Assembly (NCBI GenBank): GCA_018384055.1
Contig: JAHAZL010000033.1
Location: forward strand, 1 to 26,073
Direction: 5' to 3'
DNA: 26,073 nt
Source: Treponema sp.
GTDB taxonomy: Bacteria > Spirochaetota > Spirochaetia > Treponematales > Treponemataceae
The notes below the pieces were generated by a model. That model searched no databases. It worked only from the letters and a program-made list of their open reading frames with translations, and had not been told where the DNA came from. The translations under genes were made by a program, and so were the position numbers. Position 1 is the stretch's first letter. The number at the start of each line of letters is the position of its first letter. Below are positions 8,372-16,259 of the stretch, piece after piece.

Positions 8372-9432
8372 AGCTTTTCACCATAATAGATGCCGGCCCA
8401 TTCCCATCTGCCGTGGATTTCAGGGTCTGCAGGGAAATTTACTTTTCTGAAGTAGAGATACCAAACGTTAACGTAGTTGCTCCATCCTGTAGTCCTTAAA
8501 TAGGCTTCCGTAGGTGAAGACGACGGGTCAAGTTCTGCACTGTATCGGATTCTGTTGCCGCGCATGAAGGAACGCATTGAAAAGCTTTCCTGTGCGTTGA
8601 CATCAGTTTCAACCTGGCGCCACGACATGGCAAAGAAATTAACCTTGGACTTGTATTTGTCCAGGGCCCTGTAGTTGTAGCTTGAAATTCCTTTTTTTAC
8701 AGCAGCAACAAGTGCATCAAGGGACTCAAATGTCCAGTCCTTGGAAGAATTTGAAAAATCAATGAGCTGTTTTGTGCTCAGGTATGCGTTTGGATAACCT
8801 GTAATCTGGAGTGTGGCGGCATCATCCTGATCAAGGTACTGCGTAAAAGAACGGATGGCCTGCTTCCATTCGCCTTCCTTTTCGTATTCAAGGGCAAGGC
8901 GATAGAAAAGTTCCGTTGTGCTTACATTGTTAGGAAATCTTGAAATCAGCTGGTTGAAATAGGTTATTCTGTTTGCCGGGCTTTCGCTGATTTGGATAAG
9001 GTGCTGGAGACATACAAAATGAATTGACTTTCCCTGTACCATCAGGTCGTTGTAGTTGTTTATTATGCGTTCGAAGTAATATTCTGCAACAGGTTCCGCA
9101 TCGTTTTCAAGGTAGGCATAGGCGGTCATCAAAAGCCAGTAGGCGTTGTATGGGTCGTCACCGTGCTTTTCCACCCAGTCCGTAAGGAAGCAGATGAGGG
9201 AAGTGTAGTCCTTTACGGAAAGCATGTTGTTTGCAATCCTGTTTACTACGGCATATCGGGTTTCGCTGTTCAAATCCGGTTTTTCGAGGAGGTTTTCAAG
9301 CTGATTCTGGGTTGTTCTGTAGGTTTTTGAAAATGCCCCAGGAAGAATCTTTCCCCTGTAGGAACGGCTGCAACCTGAAAAAACCGTAATAATTGCAAGA
9401 ATAATCAGTGATTTCCCGATTTTTTTTAACAT
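8368..9432 (-). CDS. Lipoprotein, probably helical-repeat (TPR-like)
   Basis: From ATG 9432 the product is 354 aa with a lipoprotein signal: MLKKIGKSLIILAIITVFSG, then Cys21 (lipobox VFSGC). The mature part is rich in paired helices typical of TPR-like repeats, for example ELFYRLALEYEKEGEWKQAI and the segment around YNAYWLLMTAYAYLENDAE. No enzymatic motif was seen. A TTG seven codons upstream (9453) also fits the frame, but it lies inside the promoter described separately. No Shine-Dalgarno sequence precedes ATG 9432. It is first in a two-gene operon with the lytic transglycosylase and may position or regulate that enzyme; this is inference from the overlap only. Confidence 0.82.
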   Translation of the reverse strand: MLKKIGKSLIILAIITVFSGCSRSYRGKILPGAFSKTYRTTQNQLENLLEKPDLNSETRYAVVNRIANNMLSVKDYTSLICFLTDWVEKHGDDPYNAYWLLMTAYAYLENDAEPVAEYYFERIINNYNDLMVQGKSIHFVCLQHLIQISESPANRITYFNQLISRFPNNVSTTELFYRLALEYEKEGEWKQAIRSFTQYLDQDDAATLQITGYPNAYLSTKQLIDFSNSSKDWTFESLDALVAAVKKGISSYNYRALDKYKSKVNFFAMSWRQVETDVNAQESFSMRSFMRGNRIRYSAELDPSSSPTEAYLRTTGWSNYVNVWYLYFRKVNFPADPEIHGRWEWAGIYYGEKL

Positions 9433-9439
9433 GTGGTAG

Positions 9440-9468
9440 ATTTTAGCATACAATTATTGTATTGTAAA
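9440..9468 (-). promoter_or_regulatory. Promoter of the lipoprotein operon with a palindrome in the spacer
   Basis: Read on the minus strand: TTTACA (9463-9468), exactly 17 bases, TAAAAT (9440-9445), then 7 bases to ATG 9432. The spacer contains a perfect 15-base inverted repeat at 9448-9462 (ATACAAT, one base, ATTGTAT), where a repressor could sit. The region is also the upstream region of the divergent gene at 9485. Confidence 0.6.
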
Positions 9469-9484
9469 CGAAAGGAAAATAAGG

Positions 9485-9928
9485 ATGGAAAACAAGAAAT
9501 TTTCACCAGAAGTAATGAAAAAGCAGGGGTTTCTTCTTGGAATGGGACTCACATTGTTCATTGACGGAATTATTATCTGCCTTGTTAATTTTAAGTTTCT
9601 CAATGTTACTCTGAAGCAAATTTGGCCTCTTTTTGTCATCATAGCAGGCTTTTGCTTCCTTGGTGCAGACCTTTTCGTCTACAGAAGGCTCAGGACTGCA
9701 TTTCTTTTCCCGTCAATCATGCTGGTTTTCCTTGGCGCTGCATTTTTGATTTTTTCATCAGATGTATTCCACATATCTTTCAGACGGTTCATTTCTGTCT
9801 GCTGGCCTGTGGTCCTTGTTGTGTTTGGAATTCTTCTCCTTTCCGTTTATGGAATTCAGAGAATCAACAACAAGCAGTTTCAATTTCCATACATGCAGGA
9901 TGATACACTGGAAGAAGACAACTACTAG
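9485..9928 (+). CDS. Small integral membrane protein, LiaI/LiaF-type transmembrane region
   Basis: The product is 147 aa with four predicted membrane helices, at ~16-35, 44-65, 70-90 and 98-118. Two helices begin IWPLFVIIAG and CWPVVLVVFGILLL. Repeated Trp-Pro-hydrophobic-Gly helices of this kind are characteristic of the DUF5668/LiaF N-terminal membrane region. The C-terminus is short and acidic (DDTLEEDNY). AAGGA lies about 8 bases upstream of the ATG. The next gene starts 13 bases after the stop, so the two probably form an operon. Function is unknown; relatives are linked to envelope stress, but nothing here shows that directly. Confidence 0.75.
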   Translation: MENKKFSPEVMKKQGFLLGMGLTLFIDGIIICLVNFKFLNVTLKQIWPLFVIIAGFCFLGADLFVYRRLRTAFLFPSIMLVFLGAAFLIFSSDVFHISFRRFISVCWPVVLVVFGILLLSVYGIQRINNKQFQFPYMQDDTLEEDNY

Positions 9929-9941
9929 GGGAGTTGCTTTT

Positions 9942-11696
9942 TTGGCAAAGCTTAGGATTTTAAATCATGGGTGCATTGCATTCATGGTTGTTTCCATATT
10001 TTCCATTTTCTCATGCGGAAGTGCACCTGAGGCAAGACCGGAACCAGTTGCCGAAGAAATTGTGATTGATGAATCCAGCGCCGTGTCCGTAGCGGTTATG
10101 CCTGCCGTAAAAAAATCATTTTTTTCTTCCATAAATAAAGAAGATTTGGAAGCCGTTCAGATTGGTTCTCCCCATAGTCTGAAACAGGCATACAATAACC
10201 TTCATAAAAGCGTCGATGAAAATTATTCTGATGCAGAAAGGACCCTTCTTAACATTATCTGCGCCATGATGGAAGTAGTGTGGCCTTCTGAACGAGGGAC
10301 CATGACTGCCCCAAAGGTTCATTCTTTGAACCAGTACATTGGAATAATCGACAGCGTCAGAAACGGCATCTATGACCTTAGTTCTTCCTCTGCGGATTTT
10401 TTCTCAATTCTTTTGCCAACTATGGTCATTCTTTCATCAGACAATATGGATGAATACTACGGCAGGGTGGAAGAATCACTTTACAAAGCCATTGAAATCA
10501 AGCCGGATTCAGTGGTTGCAAACTATATCATGGGTGTCCTTTGCCTAAGGACTGGTCGTGCAGAGGATGCCCTCAGGTTCCTCAATGCTGCCAACGGAAA
10601 ATATGCGGCAGTAACAAAAGAAATTCTTTTTGCCATTGCCCAGGCTTGTTTTGCTACTGATAGCAAGGAACTTGCCCTTACTGTGGGAGAGCAGCTTCTT
10701 TCGAGATATCCTCAGGACACTTCAATTCTGGATCTTTGCGCTAGGGCTGCCTATGCTCTGTGTGATCTTGATAAGACGGAATCATATATCGTAAGGATTC
10801 TCCTTCTTGAGCCGGACAACGCAGACTATGTTCTTTTCAGAGCAAGTATCCTCATGCAGAAACAGGACTCTATCCGTGCTTCATCGCTTCTTGATGTTTG
10901 TGCCCGAAAAAATCAGACTCCAAGGGAATATTACATCCTTAGGACAAGACTTCAGTGTGACTGGAACAAGAACTATACTGCGGCTGCGGAAGTTGCATCA
11001 AAAGCCCTTACCCTTTATCCGGAGGACACTGACATACTGGTTCTAGCGGCTGAAATGGCTTCCCTTACTGGAAAACCGGTAGAAGGGCTGTCGGCAATGG
11101 AAATTGCAGGTAAGGCCTTGGAAAAGGATCCTTCAAATGCTAAGGCAAAGGAAATCTGCATTAGCGAAATGTACAAGAGCGGAAAATATCAGCAGGCCTA
11201 TGCCTTAAGCAGCAGCATGATTTCCGAAAAAAATGTCCAGAGGTCGGCTCTCTTTACCCACATAGACATTTGCCTTGCTCTCAGGAAAACAACGGAAGCT
11301 GGAAACCTTGCGGGGCGCATCTATAAGGAATCTCCGGAAGATGAAGAAACTCAGACAGCCTACATAAAGGTTCTGGCTTCTTCTGGACAGGTTGCCGCCG
11401 CAAATCAGCTCATTGCCAAGCTTCTTCCAGATGCGAATTCAAAGATGAAAAGTTTCCTCTATTATGAAAGGAGCTTCCTTCAGGGCTCGGAGGACCAGGT
11501 TCTCTCTGACCTTCGTTCAAGCCTTACTGCAAACCCAAGGAACAAGGATTCCCTCTATCGCCTGTATAAAATCTACTACAATAAAAAGGATTGGCGCCGT
11601 GCCCAGTATTACCTGAAGCAGGTTGTTGCCCTTGACCCTGCCAATTCAATCTATGTCCGCCAGAATGCCGAACTGGACAAGCTTCTCAAACGCTGA
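9942..11696 (+). CDS. TPR-repeat lipoprotein
   Basis: The start chosen is TTG 9942. GGGGAG (9928-9933) is 8 bases upstream, directly after the previous gene's stop, and the product then begins MAKLRILNHG followed by a lipoprotein signal with Cys25 (SIFSC). The longer frame to 9762 overlaps the membrane-protein gene and is not credible; ATG 9900 is the main alternative. The 584-aa mature region consists of tandem TPR-like helix pairs, e.g. VVANYIMGVLCLRTGRAEDA, ALEKDPSNAKAKEICISEMY and LYRLYKIYYNKKDWRRAQYY. It is probably a periplasmic scaffold attached to a membrane. Partners are unknown. Confidence 0.85.
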   Translation: MAKLRILNHGCIAFMVVSIFSIFSCGSAPEARPEPVAEEIVIDESSAVSVAVMPAVKKSFFSSINKEDLEAVQIGSPHSLKQAYNNLHKSVDENYSDAERTLLNIICAMMEVVWPSERGTMTAPKVHSLNQYIGIIDSVRNGIYDLSSSSADFFSILLPTMVILSSDNMDEYYGRVEESLYKAIEIKPDSVVANYIMGVLCLRTGRAEDALRFLNAANGKYAAVTKEILFAIAQACFATDSKELALTVGEQLLSRYPQDTSILDLCARAAYALCDLDKTESYIVRILLLEPDNADYVLFRASILMQKQDSIRASSLLDVCARKNQTPREYYILRTRLQCDWNKNYTAAAEVASKALTLYPEDTDILVLAAEMASLTGKPVEGLSAMEIAGKALEKDPSNAKAKEICISEMYKSGKYQQAYALSSSMISEKNVQRSALFTHIDICLALRKTTEAGNLAGRIYKESPEDEETQTAYIKVLASSGQVAAANQLIAKLLPDANSKMKSFLYYERSFLQGSEDQVLSDLRSSLTANPRNKDSLYRLYKIYYNKKDWRRAQYYLKQVVALDPANSIYVRQNAELDKLLKR

Positions 11697-11697
11697 A

Positions 11698-11723
11698 AGC
11701 TGTATTTTTGTATAGTTTTTTTT
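11698..11723 (+). terminator. Weak intrinsic terminator after the TPR lipoprotein
   Basis: AGCTGTA (11698-11704) can pair with TATAGTT (11711-11717), partly through G-T wobbles, and a run of eight T follows from 11716. The stem is weak, so read-through toward the yajC operon is possible. Confidence 0.4.
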
Positions 11724-11751
11724 GATTTTATGTTTATTTGATGTTTTTTTT

Positions 11752-11764
11752 GGGGTCTGTCCCC
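11752..11764 (-). repeat. REP copy (GGGGACAGACCCC family), isolated copy
   Basis: The plus strand reads GGGGTCTGTCCCC, the exact reverse complement of the 13-mer that clusters around the transposase gene about 11 kb away. It lies in the gap between the TPR lipoprotein and yajC, some 50 bases upstream of the yajC -35 box. Confidence 0.85.
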
Positions 11765-11815
11765 TCTGTTCTGGCTGATTATTTTCCTTGAATTTCCTCC
11801 AAAACATTAAAAATC

Positions 11816-11844
11816 TTGAAATTGTCATTGAATCGTGTTATTCT
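11816..11844 (+). promoter_or_regulatory. Sigma70-type promoter of yajC-secD-secF
   Basis: TTGAAA (11816-11821), a 17-base spacer and TATTCT (11839-11844), close to consensus. The transcript would start near 11851 and carry AGGTAGGA before ATG 11890. Confidence 0.75.
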
Positions 11845-11889
11845 AGGTTACTATTTTTAAATAAAACAATAAAAAGGTAGGAATTTAAT

Positions 11890-12297
11890 ATGTTCAATGC
11901 ACTTTTATTGCAGGCTGCACCACAGCCAGCACCAGGCGGATTCGGAATGATTATGCCTCTCGTTCTCATCGTGGGAATCATGTATCTCTTTATGATCCGT
12001 CCACAGCAGAAAAAGCAGAAGGAAACTCAGAAGATGCTCGATGCCCTCAAGAAGGGTGACAAGGTTGTTACTATCGGTGGCATTCACGGTACAGTTGCAT
12101 CTACAAAGGAAAATACAGTGGTTGTTAAGGTTGATGACAATACAAAGATCGAATTCAACCGCACTGCTATTGCTACAGTTGTTGTAGACAAGCCAGCTGA
12201 AGAACCGAAGGCAGAAAAGAAGTCTCTTTTTGGAAAAAAAGATAAAAAAACTGAAGAAACAGCTTCGGCTGCAGTTTCAGAGACTGAGGAAAAATAA
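11890..12297 (+). CDS. yajC: Sec translocase accessory subunit YajC
   Basis: YajC is a small inner-membrane protein that associates with SecDF and the SecYEG channel. The 135-aa product has one membrane helix at ~17-36 followed immediately by the family's basic RPQQKKQKE segment. It also has a small domain with DALKKGDKVVTIGGIHGTV (residues 51-69) and a charged tail rich in Lys, Glu and Ala. The tail is long compared with the ~110-aa E. coli protein. Its stop codon abuts the secD start, giving a tightly coupled yajC-secD-secF operon, the standard order in bacteria. Confidence 0.95.
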   Translation: MFNALLLQAAPQPAPGGFGMIMPLVLIVGIMYLFMIRPQQKKQKETQKMLDALKKGDKVVTIGGIHGTVASTKENTVVVKVDDNTKIEFNRTAIATVVVDKPAEEPKAEKKSLFGKKDKKTEETASAAVSETEEK

Positions 12298-14034
12298 ATG
12301 AACAAGAAAAGTCGTTTAATCACAATTATTGCAGTGCTTGCAGTATGCTTTGCATTTTTGTGGCCAACTATCAGTTGGTATGCACGAACACCAAAGGAAG
12401 ATCAGGCTTTGGCATTGAGTACGCTTGAAAACATCAAGGACTACTCAAACTTTAAGGCTGCTTCGGATGTAAAGGCAATGGTTGCCGCTGCAAAAGCAGA
12501 CCCGGAAACACTTGTTCCAGCTGACCAGGAATGGTTCAAGGAACAGGTAAAGAAAAACTACAAGCTTGAAAACAAGAAGTATTCTGAACCTCTAAAGCTT
12601 GTGGATGCTCTCAATTCATTTGCTTCAAAGACAGAACTCGTTAACTTTGTTGAAGGCGTTTACCGCAAGAAGATCCTTAAGAACAAGGATTTCTACAAGA
12701 ATTCTGTAAAGCTAGGTCTTGACCTTTCTGGCGGTATGAACGTTATCGTTAAGGCTGACCTTGATGCAGTAATTGCAAATCAGGGTGATACACCTTATGT
12801 TGAAGAAACTCTCAAGGCAGAAGCAATGGCTCAGGCTGTAGAGACTCTTTCAAACCGCATAGACCGTTTCGGCCTTTCTTCTCCTACAATCAGACAGCAG
12901 GGTGAAGACCGCATCTACATTGAACTTCCAGGTTCAGCAGAAGCAGACCAGATCAACTCTATCATCCAGGGGCGCGGTATCCTTAACTTCCGCCTTGTTG
13001 ACAATGAAGCTACACAGGCATTCACTACTTACTACTACAACCACATGGACAGTACATTCGACAGCAAGGGACGCCTCATCGACGCTTCTGTGATTCCTGA
13101 AGACTGTGTTGTAATGGGCTACTATACAACAGATGCTTATGGTCTTGACCAGAGGGAAGGCTACCTCGTTGTAAAGAAGGAAGTTGCTCTTGACGGTAAG
13201 CACATTGAGTCTGCAGAAGTTGGTGCGGAAGACCTTACTGGAAAGCCTCAGGTTAATTTCGTCCTTGACAGCGAAGGTTCAGAAATCTTCGGTGAATTCA
13301 CAGGAAAGCATGTTGGTGAAAACCTCTGTATCGTTAGCGATGACAAGGTTAAGTCAAACGCAAGAATCCAGACAGCAATTACTGGTGGACGCGTTGCAAT
13401 TACAGGTTTTGGAATACAGGAAGCTCAGAACCTCCGCAAGGTTCTCCAGACAGCTTGGCTTGATGTTCCGCTTTCTGTAGAAAGCCAGCAGGTTATCGGT
13501 GCTTCCCTTGGTGATCAGGCAATCAAGCAGGGACTTCTTGCAATTGCTGTTGGCCTCATCGCCATCATGGTATTCATGCTCATCTGGTACCAGGGTGCAG
13601 GTGTAAACGCATGTGTTGCACAGGTTCTCAACCTCTACATCATGTTCTCTATCCTCAGTGCCCTTAACCTTACGGTTACACTTCCAATGATTGCAGGTAT
13701 GATCCTTACAATCGGTATGGCAGTTGATGCTAACGTAATCATCTTCGAACGCATCAAGGAAGAACGCCGTCTTGGAAAAGACAGGGCTTCTTCAATGAAT
13801 ACAGGTTTCAACAATGCTTTCTGGGCAATCATGGACTCTAACATTACAACATTCATCGCAGCCATCTTCATGTCTCAGCTTGGTACTGGTTCAGTACAGG
13901 GCTTTGCATACAGCTTGGCAATCGGTGTTGTTTCAACATTGTTCACAACATTGTTCGTTTCTCGCCTCATGTTCGACTTCCAGACAGAAGTTGTAGGCAA
14001 GAAAAACATCAGCATCGGCTGGGGGATTAAATAA
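12298..14034 (+). CDS. secD: Protein translocase subunit SecD
   Basis: SecD works with SecF to pull translocating proteins into the periplasm using the proton gradient. The 578-aa protein has TM1 at ~7-26 and the SecD signature GLDLSGG at 140-146. The first periplasmic domain has LSNRIDRFGLSSPTIRQQGE and a second soluble region contains TGKPQVNFVLDSEG. The C-terminal export membrane bundle begins near residue 400 and carries the conserved GMAVDANVIIFERIKEE. About 100 residues (~32-135) lie between TM1 and the signature, considerably more than in E. coli SecD. The gene starts on the base after the yajC stop, with GAGGAAAA just before, and its stop overlaps the secF ATG by one base. Confidence 0.96.
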   Translation: MNKKSRLITIIAVLAVCFAFLWPTISWYARTPKEDQALALSTLENIKDYSNFKAASDVKAMVAAAKADPETLVPADQEWFKEQVKKNYKLENKKYSEPLKLVDALNSFASKTELVNFVEGVYRKKILKNKDFYKNSVKLGLDLSGGMNVIVKADLDAVIANQGDTPYVEETLKAEAMAQAVETLSNRIDRFGLSSPTIRQQGEDRIYIELPGSAEADQINSIIQGRGILNFRLVDNEATQAFTTYYYNHMDSTFDSKGRLIDASVIPEDCVVMGYYTTDAYGLDQREGYLVVKKEVALDGKHIESAEVGAEDLTGKPQVNFVLDSEGSEIFGEFTGKHVGENLCIVSDDKVKSNARIQTAITGGRVAITGFGIQEAQNLRKVLQTAWLDVPLSVESQQVIGASLGDQAIKQGLLAIAVGLIAIMVFMLIWYQGAGVNACVAQVLNLYIMFSILSALNLTVTLPMIAGMILTIGMAVDANVIIFERIKEERRLGKDRASSMNTGFNNAFWAIMDSNITTFIAAIFMSQLGTGSVQGFAYSLAIGVVSTLFTTLFVSRLMFDFQTEVVGKKNISIGWGIK

Positions 14035-15251
14035 TGAAAACAGTAAAGCAGTTCAGTAAAGCATTTCCTGCCTGTGCTATTGTAAGCGTCGTACTCATTG
14101 CATTTGGCGTTGCAGGAATCTTCATCCGCGGAATCAACTTCGGTATTGATTTCGTTCCAGGTCTTGTGGAAGAAGTTCGCATTGCTCCATCTGCAATCGA
14201 ACTTACATACAAGGGTTCGGCAAATGTTAGCGTAGAAACTTCTAATGTCGCACTTTCCCTCGTTATCTCGGGAACAGGTGCTGAAAACGAAACAAAGACT
14301 TTTACATACGGACAGAATCCAACTATCAGCGACATGGCCGCTGCTCTTAACGGAGTTGAAGGTGTTACAGCTACAGTAGTAAATTCTGCTTCGGCAGATT
14401 CTTACGGAATCTATACAGACAGCGCTTCTACAGCACGCCTTTCTTTCGACAGGGCCGTAAAGCTTTATGTATCGGATGCCGCAAACAATGTTTCCATTGA
14501 TGCAGTTCGCGAAAGCCTTTCTTCCCAGAACGTTGCAGTTAAGGAACTTGGAGATGCTTCAAACCGCAGTTTCCAGATTCGTGCCGCTATGGCAAAGGGT
14601 GACGAAACATCTGTTGAAACATTGAAGAATGCAATTACAGGTTCACTCAAGGCTAAGTTTGGAGAAGACAACATTGCCATCGTTAAGACAGACTTTGTTG
14701 GATCAAGCTTCTCTTCAAGCAATGCATGGAAGTCAGTTGTTCTTGCATTGGTAACACTCTTTGCAATCTGGTTCTACGCAACAATCCGTTTCCATTGGGA
14801 CTTTGCCCTCGGTTCAATTATAGCCCTTATTCACGACTGTTTGATCATGTTTGCATTCATCTCATGGACACAGGTAGAATTCTCAACAACATCATTTGCT
14901 GCTGTTCTCACAATCTTCGGTTACTCAATCAACGCAACGGTTGTTATTCTTGACCGTGTTCGTGAAAACATCAAGCTTGTTGATACAAAGGACTTCAAGG
15001 TTATCCTTGATACTTCTATCAGCGGTACATTGAGCCGTTCCATCATCACAACAGTTACAACATTGTTTGCTTCTTGTTCACTCCTCGTGTTCACATCTGG
15101 AAGCATCCGTGATTTTGCTCAGATCCTCACAGTTGGTCTCATCTCGGGATGTTACTCATCTATGTTCATCAGTTCTGGCTTCATTTCATGGGCACGCCGC
15201 AACTGGCAGCCTGGTGAATGGGCAAACCATGTAAAACCACACAACAAATAA
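14034..15251 (+). CDS. secF: Protein translocase subunit SecF
   Basis: Partner of SecD in the membrane. The 405-aa product is longer than typical SecF (~300-320 aa). TM1 is at ~12-32. The family's GIDFxGG signature reads GIDFVPG (37-43), so the first Gly of the pair is Pro. About 100 extra, Ser/Thr/Ala-rich residues lie in the periplasmic region before the conserved FQIRA segment. The C-terminal five-helix bundle contains FGYSINATVVILDRVRENI, matching the SecF motif, and ends with a short basic tail. Translation is coupled to secD through TAATG. A strong terminator follows. Confidence 0.95.
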   Translation: MKTVKQFSKAFPACAIVSVVLIAFGVAGIFIRGINFGIDFVPGLVEEVRIAPSAIELTYKGSANVSVETSNVALSLVISGTGAENETKTFTYGQNPTISDMAAALNGVEGVTATVVNSASADSYGIYTDSASTARLSFDRAVKLYVSDAANNVSIDAVRESLSSQNVAVKELGDASNRSFQIRAAMAKGDETSVETLKNAITGSLKAKFGEDNIAIVKTDFVGSSFSSSNAWKSVVLALVTLFAIWFYATIRFHWDFALGSIIALIHDCLIMFAFISWTQVEFSTTSFAAVLTIFGYSINATVVILDRVRENIKLVDTKDFKVILDTSISGTLSRSIITTVTTLFASCSLLVFTSGSIRDFAQILTVGLISGCYSSMFISSGFISWARRNWQPGEWANHVKPHNK

Positions 15252-15276
15252 TCAAGTTTGTTTTATGTTGATGGAT

Positions 15277-15310
15277 CCTTCGGTGTCTTTTGATGCCGAA
15301 GGTTTTTTTT
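15277..15310 (+). terminator. Intrinsic terminator after secF
   Basis: CCTTCGG (15277-15283) pairs with CCGAAGG (15296-15302), followed by eight T (15303-15310). It overlaps the beginning of the longer open frame read into ispH from 15290, which supports a later ispH start. Confidence 0.9.
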
Positions 15311-15323
15311 GCCCTTTTGAAAA

Positions 15324-15352
15324 TTGCAATTTTAGGCGTTAATCATTATTCT
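15324..15352 (+). promoter_or_regulatory. Promoter of ispH, leaderless type
   Basis: TTGCAA (15324-15329), exactly 17 bases, TATTCT (15347-15352), then 6 bases and ATG 15359. No Shine-Dalgarno sequence lies between the -10 box and the ATG, so the predicted transcript starts at or next to the start codon. Confidence 0.6.
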
Positions 15353-15358
15353 ATCCTT

Positions 15359-16210
15359 ATGGAAATAATTCGTGCACGGGTTCTTGGCTTCTGCTTTGGA
15401 GTTCGATGTGCTGTTGAGACTGCGGAAAAAGCTGTTGCGGAAAATGCAGGTTCTTCAAGAAAGATTTTTACTCTTGGTCCTCTTGTTCATAATCCGGTTG
15501 TCATGGATTCCCTTGGCAAATGCGGTGTTCAGGTTATTGATGGTTCTTCTTTTGAAATGATTGAGAAGAATTCTGTAGTAGTAATTCGTGCTCATGGGAC
15601 AACGCCTGCCGTATTGGATGCCCTAAAGGAAAAGGAAGCCGAGATACTGGATGCTACCTGTCCAAAGGTTCATCTTAGTCAGAAGAGGGCGAAAGAATGG
15701 TCGGAAAAAGGCTATAGGGTAATTATTGCCGGGGACAAGAACCACGGGGAAGTTGTAAGCATTTCTTCCTATGCCAAGGATAAATGTACAGTCATAGAAG
15801 ATGAAGGGGAAGCTGCTCGGATTGAAATCCCTGGGAATACCATTCTCATTGCACAGACAACTTTCAGTCCTATAGAGTTTGAAAAGATCAAGAAAGTTCT
15901 TCTTGAAAAAAACAGTGGCCTTGTAATCTTCAACTCCATCTGTTCTGCAACAATGGAGCGACAGGAAGCCCTTGCTGATTTGGACGGTAAATCTGACGGA
16001 ATAATTGTCATAGGCGGGAAGAATTCAGCAAATACTAAGAGGCTCTATGAATCAGCCCTTTCAATATGCTCAAAAACAATACTCATAGAAGATGCAGAAG
16101 AAATTCCAAAGGAGTTCCTTAAGCTTTCAAGAGTTGCTCTGACAGCTGGGGCAAGTACGCCTGATTCTACTATAGAAAAGGTGGAGGTGTTCCTTAAAAA
16201 TGAAAAATAA
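15359..16210 (+). CDS. ispH: 4-hydroxy-3-methylbut-2-enyl diphosphate reductase, IspH
   Basis: IspH is the last enzyme of the MEP isoprenoid pathway. It reduces HMBPP to IPP and DMAPP with an iron-sulfur cluster. From ATG 15359 the protein is 283 aa, normal size. The three cluster cysteines are C12 (GFCFGV), C101 (DATCPKVH) and C195 (SICSAT). Substrate-binding histidines are H44 (LVHNPVV), H79 (RAHGTT) and H129 in KNHGEV with E131. GGKNSANTKRL and TAGASTP are intact. The longer frame from 15290 starts inside the secF terminator and adds a hydrophobic stretch foreign to IspH. The UPF0164-like gene follows after 49 bases but has its own ribosome-binding site and possibly its own TATAAT (16213-16218). 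Confidence 0.96.
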   Translation: MEIIRARVLGFCFGVRCAVETAEKAVAENAGSSRKIFTLGPLVHNPVVMDSLGKCGVQVIDGSSFEMIEKNSVVVIRAHGTTPAVLDALKEKEAEILDATCPKVHLSQKRAKEWSEKGYRVIIAGDKNHGEVVSISSYAKDKCTVIEDEGEAARIEIPGNTILIAQTTFSPIEFEKIKKVLLEKNSGLVIFNSICSATMERQEALADLDGKSDGIIVIGGKNSANTKRLYESALSICSKTILIEDAEEIPKEFLKLSRVALTAGASTPDSTIEKVEVFLKNEK

Positions 16211-16259
16211 GTTATAATTAAAGCAGATTGATTATGAATATTTTTTTGAGGAGATAAAT

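Noticed and set aside
9762..9941. 60-codon N-terminal extension of the TPR lipoprotein
   Set aside because: It overlaps the membrane-protein gene in another frame, and a ribosome-binding site and lipoprotein signal fit TTG 9942.
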